The position numbers and the translations under genes were made by a program. Below the pieces are notes generated by a model. It saw nothing but the letters and a program-made list of their open reading frames with translations, was not told where the DNA came from and did no database searches. From positions 112,622 to 176,621 of the forward strand of contig NZ_CYGX02000034.1 in NCBI RefSeq assembly GCF_900019265.1: DNA of 64,000 bases, in the 5' to 3' direction. Origin of the DNA: Paraburkholderia ribeironis (lineage in GTDB: Bacteria; Pseudomonadota; Gammaproteobacteria; Burkholderiales; Burkholderiaceae). Below, one piece after another: positions 35,201-42,171 of this stretch (the stretch's first letter is position 1; each line of letters starts with the position of its first letter).

Positions 35201-36209
35201 GCAACTGCCGATACCGGAAGGCGCGGCCCAAGGTACATTCGTGCCGCCGACGCTGATCGAACTCGACAGCATCGACGAACTGAAGCGCGAAGTGTTCGGC
35301 CCGGTGCTGCACGTGGTGCGTTACCGTCGCAACCAGCTCGACAAGCTGCTCGAGCAGATCCGCGCGACCGGCTACGGACTCACGCTCGGCATCCATACGC
35401 GGATCGACGAAACGATCGCGCATGTGATTGGCCGCGCGCATGTCGGCAACATTTACGTGAACCGTAATGTGATTGGTGCGGTGGTTGGTGTGCAGCCGTT
35501 CGGCGGCGAAGGGCTGTCGGGCACGGGTCCCAAAGCGGGCGGCGCGCTGTACCTGCAGCGCCTGCTGGCCACGCGTCCGGCAGGTTTGCCGAAGTCGCTC
35601 GCGCAGTCCCTGGTGGCGGATGTACCGCAAGCCGCGGAAAACGGCGACAATCCGTCCGCCGCGTTGACCGCGTTGCGCGACTGGCTGATCGCCGAGCGTC
35701 AGCCGCAACTGGCCGCGCGCTGCGACGGGTATCTGTCGCATGTGCCGGCGGGCGCGACCGCCGTGTTGTCGGGGCCCACCGGCGAGCGCAATACCTACAC
35801 GCTGGGCGCACGCGGCGCGGTGCTGTGTATCGCGTCGACGGCGAGCGGTGCGCGCGTGCAGTTGGCCGCCGCGCTGGCCACGGGCAATCGTGCGCTGTTC
35901 GAAGGCGCGGCCGGTGAACAATTGGTCTCGCGCTTGCCCGCATCGCTGAAGTCACATGCGAGCGTGAAGAAGAGCGCCGATGCGCCGTTCGATGCCGTGC
36001 TGTTCGAAGGCGACAGCGACGAACTGCTGGCGCTGGTGAAGGAAGTGGCGAAGCGCCCGGGACCGATCGTCTCGGTGCAAGGCGTCGCGGCTCGCGCGCT
36101 GGAAAGCGGCGACGAGGACTACGCGCTCGAGCGTCTGTTGACGGAACGCTCGGTCAGCGTGAATACCGCAGCAGCAGGCGGCAATGCAAATTTGATGACG
36201 ATCGGCTGA
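32280..36209 (+). CDS. putA: trifunctional PutA: proline dehydrogenase, P5C dehydrogenase and repressor
   Basis: 1309 residues oxidising proline to glutamate in two steps. Residues 1-50 are a ribbon-helix-helix domain (TTLGVKVDDLLRSRLKDAA, TPHWLIKQAIFAYLEK), so the protein can also repress its own gene. The FAD-binding proline dehydrogenase barrel follows (about 260-610; ISIKLSALHARYSR, VRLVKGAYWDTEIK). The aldehyde dehydrogenase half (about 650-1110) has PWNFPLAIFMGQ, the catalytic Glu in ETGGQNAMIVD and the catalytic Cys908 in SAGQRCSALRV. A C-terminal domain of about 190 residues completes the long PutA type. The order and length match enterobacterial PutA. Confidence 0.96.
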   Translation: MASTTLGVKVDDLLRSRLKDAATRLERTPHWLIKQAIFAYLEKIEHGQLPPELSGATGTADLADGAALEHEEEGASHPFLEFAQNVQPQSVLRAAITAAYRRPEPECVPFLLGQARLPANLAGDVQTMAGKLVETLRSKSKGGGVEGLIHEFSLSSQEGVALMCLAEALLRIPDRATRDALIRDKISKGDWKSHVGQAPSLFVNAATWGLMITGKLVTTNSETGLSSALTRLIGKGGEPLIRKGVDMAMRLMGEQFVTGENISEALANSRKYEARGFRYSYDMLGEAATTEADAQRYYASYEQAIHAIGKAAGGRGIYEGPGISIKLSALHARYSRSQHERTMSELLPRVRALAILARRYDIGLNIDAEEADRLEISLDLLEALCFDPELAGWNGIGFVVQAYQKRCPFVIEYIVDLARRSRHRIMVRLVKGAYWDTEIKRAQMDGLEGYPVYTRKIYTDVSYLACAKKLLGAPDAVYPQFATHNAHTLSAIYHLAGNNYYPGQYEFQCLHGMGEPLYEEVTGRDKLNRPCRVYAPVGTHETLLAYLVRRLLENGANTSFVNRIADESVAINDLIADPVDEASKIVPLGAPHAKIPLPRNLYGAERLNSMGLDLSNEHRLASLSSALLASAHHPWRAAPMLEDNEIAVGAARDVRNPADHRDLVGAVVDATPEHVSAALAHAVAAAPIWQATPVDARADCLARAADLLEAQMHTLMGLVVREAGKSLANAVAEIREAIDFLRYYSTQIRNEFSNDTHRPLGPVVCISPWNFPLAIFMGQVAAALAAGNTVLAKPAEQTPLIAAQAVRILREAGVPAGAVQLLPGDGETVGAALVADPRTRAVMFTGSTEVARLINKTLSSRLDPEGKPIPLIAETGGQNAMIVDSSALAEQVVADVLQSSFDSAGQRCSALRVLCLQDDVADRTLEMLTGAMRELSVGNPDRLSIDVGPVIDLDAKRSIDTHVAAMREKGRKVEQLPIPEGAAQGTFVPPTLIELDSIDELKREVFGPVLHVVRYRRNQLDKLLEQIRATGYGLTLGIHTRIDETIAHVIGRAHVGNIYVNRNVIGAVVGVQPFGGEGLSGTGPKAGGALYLQRLLATRPAGLPKSLAQSLVADVPQAAENGDNPSAALTALRDWLIAERQPQLAARCDGYLSHVPAGATAVLSGPTGERNTYTLGARGAVLCIASTASGARVQLAAALATGNRALFEGAAGEQLVSRLPASLKSHASVKKSADAPFDAVLFEGDSDELLALVKEVAKRPGPIVSVQGVAARALESGDEDYALERLLTERSVSVNTAAAGGNANLMTIG

Positions 36210-36295
36210 GCGAACCTCATCCATCCCTCAAAAAACGGAAGCGGCACGGCGACCCCGAAAACCGCTTCATCTATACCTGGTACCAAGGAGAAGCT

Positions 36296-37444
36296 ATGCA
36301 ACACAAAATGAAACAGCTGGCAGGCGCAACGCTGGTTGCGGCAATGTCGCTGGCGGGGACGGCCAACGCTCAATCGACCGAAGACGTGAAGGTGGGTTTC
36401 GCCGGTCCGATGACGGGCGCGCAGGCTCACTATGGCAAGGACTTCCAGAACGGCATCACGCTGGCCGTGGAAGAGATGAACGCGAGCAAGCCGGTGATCG
36501 GCGGCAAGCCGGTCCGCTTCGTGCTGGATGCGGCCGACGACCAGGCTGACCCGCGCACCGGCACGACCGTCGCACAGAAGCTGGTGGACGACGGCATCAA
36601 GGGCATGCTCGGCCACTTCAATTCGGGCACGACGATTCCGGCTTCGCGCATCTACGCGAACGCGGGCATTCCGCAGATCGCCATGGCGACCGCGCCGGAA
36701 TACACGCAGCAAGGCTTCAAGACCACATTCCGCATGATGACGTCCGACACGCAGCAAGGTTCGGTCGCCGGTGCGTTCGCGGTCAAGAACCTGGGCATGA
36801 AGAAGATCGCGATCGTCGACGACCGCACGGCCTATGGCCAGGGTCTGGCCGATCAGTTCGAGAAGGCGGCGAAGGCGGCGGGCGCGACGATCGTCGATCG
36901 TGAATACACGAACGACAAGGCCGTGGACTTCAAGTCGATCCTGACCAAGCTGAAGTCGGCGAACCCGGACCTGATCTACTACGGCGGCGCGGATTCGCAA
37001 GCGGCGCCGATGGTCAAGCAGATGAAGCAACTGGGCGTCAAGGCTCCGTTGATGGGCGGCGAAATGGTGCACACGCCGACCTTCATCAAGCTCGCGGGTG
37101 ACGCGGCCAACGGCACGGTGGCATCGCTCGCCGGCCTGCCGCTGGAAGAAATGCCGGGCGGCAAGGACTACGTCGCGAAGTACAAGAAGCGTTTCAACGA
37201 AGACGTGCAAACGTACTCGCCGTACGCGTACGACGGCGCGATGGCGATGTTCACCGCGATGAAGAGCGCGAACTCGACCGATCCGGCCAAGTACCTGCCG
37301 GTGCTCGCGAAGACCTCGATGCCGGCGGTGACGTCGTCGAACCTCGCGTACGACAGCAAGGGCGACCTGAAGAACGGCGGCATCACGCTGTACAAGGTGG
37401 TCGACGGCAAGTGGACGACGCTGCAAAGCGTGGGCGGCAAGTAA
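36296..37444 (+). CDS. branched-chain amino acid ABC transporter binding protein (LivK/BraC type), orphan
   Basis: 382 residues with a signal peptide (MKQLAGATLVAAMSLAGTANA). Mature sequence begins QSTEDVKVGFAGPMTGAQAHYGKDFQNG, the classic LivK/BraC start, and IVDDRTAYGQGLADQFEK follows. AAGGAGAAG precedes the ATG. No permease or ATPase is adjacent, so it must work with a transporter encoded elsewhere. It is only distantly similar to the binding proteins at 2501 and 4067. A bidirectional terminator follows. Confidence 0.92.
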   Translation: MQHKMKQLAGATLVAAMSLAGTANAQSTEDVKVGFAGPMTGAQAHYGKDFQNGITLAVEEMNASKPVIGGKPVRFVLDAADDQADPRTGTTVAQKLVDDGIKGMLGHFNSGTTIPASRIYANAGIPQIAMATAPEYTQQGFKTTFRMMTSDTQQGSVAGAFAVKNLGMKKIAIVDDRTAYGQGLADQFEKAAKAAGATIVDREYTNDKAVDFKSILTKLKSANPDLIYYGGADSQAAPMVKQMKQLGVKAPLMGGEMVHTPTFIKLAGDAANGTVASLAGLPLEEMPGGKDYVAKYKKRFNEDVQTYSPYAYDGAMAMFTAMKSANSTDPAKYLPVLAKTSMPAVTSSNLAYDSKGDLKNGGITLYKVVDGKWTTLQSVGGK

Positions 37445-37472
37445 GCGCGTCTTTCCGGCTTGCTTCGGCGTC

Positions 37473-37502
37473 AAAAAAACCCCGCTTCGGCGGGGTTTTT
37501 TT
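37473..37502. terminator. bidirectional terminator between convergent genes
   Basis: Seven A, CCCCGC-TTCG-GCGGGG (37480-37495), seven T. It can end both the binding-protein transcript and the converging minus-strand operon. Confidence 0.92.
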
Positions 37503-37540
37503 ATGGCAAGGCGCGGCAACACGCGCCGTTCGAGCCCGCC

Positions 37541-39259
37541 TTACTCCCCGCGCAGCTTCCTGCCCTGCTCGCGAATCTGCTCCAGCGTCGCGCCCGGCGT
37601 GCTCGCTTCCTGCGGCAGGCGAATCTCGATCAGCGCCGCGCGTTGGGCGTTCATCGCACGTTGCAGCGCCGGCAGAAAATCCTCGGTGCGCTCCACCGTT
37701 TCTCCGTGCGCGCCGAACGACCGCGCGAACGCCGCGAAGTCTGGATTCGTGAGTCCGGTGCCATGCACACGGTTTGGATAATGCCGCTCCTGATGCATCC
37801 GGATCGTGCCGAAGTGGCTGTTGTTCACGACGATGAACAGCACGTGCAGGTCGTACTGCATCGCTGTTGCCAGCTCCGGCGCGGCCATCATGAAGCAGCC
37901 GTCGCCGGCCAGCGCGACGACCGCGCGGTGCGGATACAGCGACTTCGCCGCGATCGCCGCGGGCACGCCGTAGCCCATCGCGCCACTCGTCGGTGCGAGC
38001 TGCGACCGATAGTGACGATACGAGAAGTGGCGATGCAGCCACGTCGCGTAATTGCCTGCTCCGTTCGTGACGATCGCGTCTTCCGGCAGATGCGCGCGCA
38101 ATTGCTGGATCACCTCGCCCATTTGCACGTCGCCGGGGATCGGCAGCGGTTTGCGCCACTCGAGATACGCGCGATGCGCGCTTTCAGCCGCACCAGCCCA
38201 TGCCGGTTTGTCGGAGGGCGGCTGCAACGCGGCCAGCGACGCGGCCAGCTCGGGCATCCCGGAGACGATCGGCAGATCCGCGACATACACGCGGCCCAAT
38301 TCTTCCGCGCCTTGATGCACATGCACCAGCGTTTGCTTCGTCTTCGGAATGTCGAGCAGCGTGTAGCCGTTGGTGGTCGCTTCGCCCAGGCGCGGGCCGA
38401 GTGCGAGTAGCAGGTCGGCGTCGCGGATGCGCTGCCCCAACGCGGGATTGATGCCGAGGCCGACGTCGCCCGCGTAATTTGGATGCTCGTTATCGAGCGT
38501 GTCCTGGAAGCGGAACGCGAGCGCGACCGGCAGTTGCCAGTTCTCGACGAAGCGCCGCAGATCCGCGCAGGCGGCCGGCGTCCAGCCGCTACCACCGGCG
38601 ATCACCATGGGCCGTTGCGCGCCTTCGAGCAACTGGCGCAGCTTCTCGATCTGCGCGCCGGACGGCGACGCCGCCACGCGCTGATAGGGCGGCACGCCAG
38701 CGACGACGTCGCACGTTTCGCTCAACACATCTTCGGGCAACGACAACACGACCGGACCCGGCCGCCCGGCAGTCGCGGTGTGAAAGGCGTGGCTCAGATA
38801 TTCGGGGATGCGTTTGGGGTCGTCGATCTGCGCGACCCACTTTGCCATCTGACCGAACATGCGCCGATAGTCGATCTCCTGGAACGCCTCGCGATCCAGA
38901 TGCTCGCGCGCGCATTGGCCGATCAGCAGGATCATCGGCGTGGAGTCCTGAAATGCGGTATGTACACCGATCGACGCGTGCGTGGCACCCGGTCCGCGTG
39001 TGACCAGCGCGACGCCCGGGCGGCCAGTCAGTTTGCCGACTGCTTCGGCCATGTTCGCGGCCGCGGCTTCGTGGCGGCAGACGACGGTCTGGATGTGTTC
39101 AGTCTCGTCGCGCAGGGAGTCCAGCACAGCGAGAAAGCTCTCGCCAGGAACACAGAAAACGCGTTCGACACCGTGCGTCAGCAAGGCATCGACGATGAGG
39201 CGCGCGCCAGTGGTGCGAGCGGCGTTGGAATCTGAAACGGGAGCATTCGGCAGCGACAT
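37541..39259 (-). CDS. thiamine diphosphate-dependent enzyme, acetolactate synthase-like
   Basis: 572-residue large-subunit-type ThDP enzyme. The cofactor-activating Glu is in VVCRHEAAAANMAEA near residue 50; the ThDP-Mg motif GDGCFMMAAPELATAMQY...NN is near residue 440. All three family domains are complete. The start at 39259 (MSLPNAPVSD) follows GGAGG. There is no regulatory small subunit nearby, so this is probably not the biosynthetic AHAS but one of the many related decarboxylases or ligases of unknown substrate. It is the last gene of the minus-strand run; terminator on the 3' side is shared. Confidence 0.85.
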   Translation of the reverse strand: MSLPNAPVSDSNAARTTGARLIVDALLTHGVERVFCVPGESFLAVLDSLRDETEHIQTVVCRHEAAAANMAEAVGKLTGRPGVALVTRGPGATHASIGVHTAFQDSTPMILLIGQCAREHLDREAFQEIDYRRMFGQMAKWVAQIDDPKRIPEYLSHAFHTATAGRPGPVVLSLPEDVLSETCDVVAGVPPYQRVAASPSGAQIEKLRQLLEGAQRPMVIAGGSGWTPAACADLRRFVENWQLPVALAFRFQDTLDNEHPNYAGDVGLGINPALGQRIRDADLLLALGPRLGEATTNGYTLLDIPKTKQTLVHVHQGAEELGRVYVADLPIVSGMPELAASLAALQPPSDKPAWAGAAESAHRAYLEWRKPLPIPGDVQMGEVIQQLRAHLPEDAIVTNGAGNYATWLHRHFSYRHYRSQLAPTSGAMGYGVPAAIAAKSLYPHRAVVALAGDGCFMMAAPELATAMQYDLHVLFIVVNNSHFGTIRMHQERHYPNRVHGTGLTNPDFAAFARSFGAHGETVERTEDFLPALQRAMNAQRAALIEIRLPQEASTPGATLEQIREQGRKLRGE

Positions 39260-39495
39260 TGCGAAAGAGCCTCCAGGCAGTGCATGAGTGCGGTCGGATA
39301 GGGCCGTATCGGCGGATGCGTGAGACGTTGGCCGATGGGCGCTTCGACAGCTTACGCTGAGCGCGCGTTGGCTGTCATGGTGCAGCGCAACTGCGCCGGA
39401 CACGAAGGGCGAACGCGCGAATGAAAACGCCAGTGAAATCGCCAGTGAAAACGCGCGCCGCGGCCCGCGTCGTCACACATCTTGAAGCACATTGC

Positions 39496-40884
39496 TCAGC
39501 ACTCGACGATGTTCACCGCGAGGCCGCCACGCGACGTTTCCTTGTACTTGGTCTTCATGTCCGCGCCAGTCTCGCGCATGGTCTTGATGACCGAATCGAG
39601 CGACACGTAGTGGCTGCCGTCGCCGCGCAATGCCATGCGCGCCGCGTTGACTGCCTTCACCGACGCCATCGCATTGCGTTCGATGCACGGAATCTGCACC
39701 ATCCCGCCGACCGGATCGCAGGTCAGCCCGAGGTTATGTTCCATGCCAATTTCGGCGGCGTTCTCGACCTGCTTCGGCGTGCCGCCCATCACCGCGGCGA
39801 GCGCGCCGGCGGCCATCGAACAGGCCACGCCCACCTCGCCCTGGCAGCCCACTTCCGCGCCGGAGATCGACGCGTTCAGCTTGTACAGAATGCCGATGGC
39901 CGCCGCCGTCATCAGGAAGTCGAGCACACCCTGCTGGTTCGAGCCCGGCATGAAGCGCGTGTAGTAATGCAGCACGGCCGGAATGATGCCGGCCGCGCCA
40001 TTGGTCGGCGCGGTGACGACACGCCCGCCCGCGGCGTTTTCTTCGTTGACGGCGATTGCGTAGAGGTTGATCCAGTCGACCATCGACAACGGATCACGCA
40101 GCGCAAGCTCAGGATTGCCGGTCAGCGCGCGATACAGCTGCGGCGCGCGGCGCTTCACCTGAAACGGGCCGGGCAAGTTGCCGTCGGCGTCGGGATTGTT
40201 GATGCCGCAGCCGCGCGTCACGCACGATTGCATGACATCCCAGATCTTCAGCAAGCCGGCGCGCGTCTCTTCTTCCGTGTGCCAGACGCGCTCGTTATCC
40301 CACATCAACTGCGCGATGCTCTTGCCAGTCGACTCGCACAACGCGAGCAGTTCGTTGCCAGTGCGAAACGGGTGTGGCAACTGATCGACTGCGCTCAGCA
40401 CCTTGGTGTTCGGTGCGCCGGCTGTCACCACGAAGCCGCCGCCCACCGACAGATAGGTCGACTCGCGCAAGGTCTCGCCTTGCGCGTCGAACGCGCGCAG
40501 CTTCAGACCGTTCGGATGCTCGGCCAACGCTTGCCGATAAAACGCAATGTGATCTTTTTGCACGAACGGCACCTCGTGCGTGCCGAGCAACGCGAGCTTG
40601 CGCGACACCCGCACCGCTTCGAGCCGGCGCGCGATCGTGTCCGGGTCGACCGTGTCGGGCGCGTCGCCCATCAGGCCGAGCATCACGCCGCGATCCGTGC
40701 CGTGGCCTTTGCCGGTCGCGCCGAGCGACCCATACAGCTCCACTTTCACCGATGCGGTGGCGCTCAGCAGCCCGTCGCGTTCGAGCCCTTGAGCGAACAT
40801 CAGTGCCGCGCGCATTGGTCCGACCGTATGCGAACTGGACGGACCAATGCCGATTTTGAAGAGATCGAACACGCTGACTGCCAT
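39496..40884 (-). CDS. sdaA: L-serine ammonia-lyase, iron-sulfur type
   Basis: 462-residue enzyme converting L-serine to pyruvate and ammonia. It starts MAVSVFDLFKIGIGPSSSHTVGPM, typical of the single-chain bacterial form. Cluster ligand cysteines lie in the segment with GCQGEVGVACS, LTCDPVGG and IPCIERN, and the chain ends in Cys (NIVEC); in the characterised type 2 enzymes the terminal Cys is the fourth cluster ligand. Downstream of gcvTHP, it would dispose of serine formed from glycine. It is separated from the preceding gene by only 27 bp. Confidence 0.94.
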   Translation of the reverse strand: MAVSVFDLFKIGIGPSSSHTVGPMRAALMFAQGLERDGLLSATASVKVELYGSLGATGKGHGTDRGVMLGLMGDAPDTVDPDTIARRLEAVRVSRKLALLGTHEVPFVQKDHIAFYRQALAEHPNGLKLRAFDAQGETLRESTYLSVGGGFVVTAGAPNTKVLSAVDQLPHPFRTGNELLALCESTGKSIAQLMWDNERVWHTEEETRAGLLKIWDVMQSCVTRGCGINNPDADGNLPGPFQVKRRAPQLYRALTGNPELALRDPLSMVDWINLYAIAVNEENAAGGRVVTAPTNGAAGIIPAVLHYYTRFMPGSNQQGVLDFLMTAAAIGILYKLNASISGAEVGCQGEVGVACSMAAGALAAVMGGTPKQVENAAEIGMEHNLGLTCDPVGGMVQIPCIERNAMASVKAVNAARMALRGDGSHYVSLDSVIKTMRETGADMKTKYKETSRGGLAVNIVEC

Positions 40885-40911
40885 TGACTGCTCCCTGCTG
40901 ATAAGTAGATA

Positions 40912-42042
40912 TTAGCGCGCCGGCAGCGGTAGGCACACGGCGAGCCACGCGGGCGGCGACGGTGCGAGCTGCAGCGCGATTGGCGTAAAGCGTCCGTCGA
41001 GACGCGCCGCCAGGTGAAACAGTTCCGTCGCGTTCTTCGGGTCCCATTGACCCGAATAGCCGGGCAAACCGGCCTCGCGGCGTTTCGCATCGAACGAGAC
41101 GTTCGAATGCACGAATTCTTCATGCGTCTGTTTGCCGGTTGCGTACGGCGCGAGCCAGTTGAGCGCGGCGAGCAGCGTGGCGCCGTTGGCACCCTTCTCC
41201 TGCAGCCAGTTGCGGTTGTGGCGGCGCGCGGCGAGCGCGGCCATCACGAGCGGCTGCAGGTCGTACGTGACGTAATGCAGCGCGTCGCGTTCGTTGAAGT
41301 CGATAGTCGAGCCGTCCGGTGCAATGTTGTCGCCGATATGCTCGGTGAACAGACGCTGCGCCGCGTTGATCATCTTGCGGTTGTCGAGCGTGAACGCGGC
41401 CATCGCGATCAGCTTGATACGGTGGCTTTGCCAGTTGTTGCGGAACGTGCCGGTGAGCGGCCGCGGCTGCGCATCGATCTGCGCGATGTAGCCGTTCGCG
41501 AGCTTCGTCAGAAATGCCATTGTCGCGTTGCGCGTTTTCACGGGCAACGCGCTCGCCGTCATGTCGTAGGCGAGGATCAGGCCTTCAAAACGGGTTTCGT
41601 CGATCGGATTGAAATTCGGCTGATAGGTCGTGACCCACGCGTACAGCAAGCGGTCGACGAGCTTCAGAAAGCGCTCGTCGCTGGTCGCGCGCCACGCGAG
41701 CGCGGCGTCGCGCAACAGATCGAGATCCTGCTCCGCTGCGACGCTCTGATCGTAGATGCCCTCGTGCGGCAGCGTGCCTTCGGTATGGAGCTTGGCCAGG
41801 GCGTGCGGCTGCTCGTTCAGATGGGCCTGCACATTGCTGACGAGCGCCTTCACGCCGGGATCGGCATTGGTACGCTCGCTGGTTTGCAACGCGGGCGCGG
41901 CGCAGAAATTCATCGCGGCCTGCGCTTGCCGCAGCGGCAGCAGCGCGGCTGCGCCAGCCAGCAGCAGTACGTAAGTTGGCTGCCACGTACGGGCTCGCCT
42001 TGCTTCGGCCCGGCTTTGCATCGATCGCACCTGTCGCGCCAT
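40912..42042 (-). CDS. exported alginate lyase-like protein
   Basis: 376 residues with a long, arginine-rich N-region and a signal peptide ending RQAQA near residue 42. The body resembles the alpha/alpha-barrel alginate lyase family (PF05426/PL5): FNPIDETRFEGLILAYDM, GTFRNNWQSHRIKLIAMAAF and DFNERDALHYVTYDLQPLV. The NNW-x-S-H block is where PL5 enzymes carry NNH. Start supported by GAGGAG. It sits between gcvP and sdaA without an obvious link to glycine metabolism. Polysaccharide substrate unknown. Confidence 0.75.
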   Translation of the reverse strand: MARQVRSMQSRAEARRARTWQPTYVLLLAGAAALLPLRQAQAAMNFCAAPALQTSERTNADPGVKALVSNVQAHLNEQPHALAKLHTEGTLPHEGIYDQSVAAEQDLDLLRDAALAWRATSDERFLKLVDRLLYAWVTTYQPNFNPIDETRFEGLILAYDMTASALPVKTRNATMAFLTKLANGYIAQIDAQPRPLTGTFRNNWQSHRIKLIAMAAFTLDNRKMINAAQRLFTEHIGDNIAPDGSTIDFNERDALHYVTYDLQPLVMAALAARRHNRNWLQEKGANGATLLAALNWLAPYATGKQTHEEFVHSNVSFDAKRREAGLPGYSGQWDPKNATELFHLAARLDGRFTPIALQLAPSPPAWLAVCLPLPAR

Positions 42043-42171
42043 GCGAAACTCCTCGTTAGGCTGATTTGGTGTGTGATGTTAGCCGTTTGCGGCCACGAAC
42101 GACAGAAGCGCGGACACAACGGCGCACCGCCCCGCCGCCTGTTCCAGACAGCGGGCGATGCGCGCTCATGC

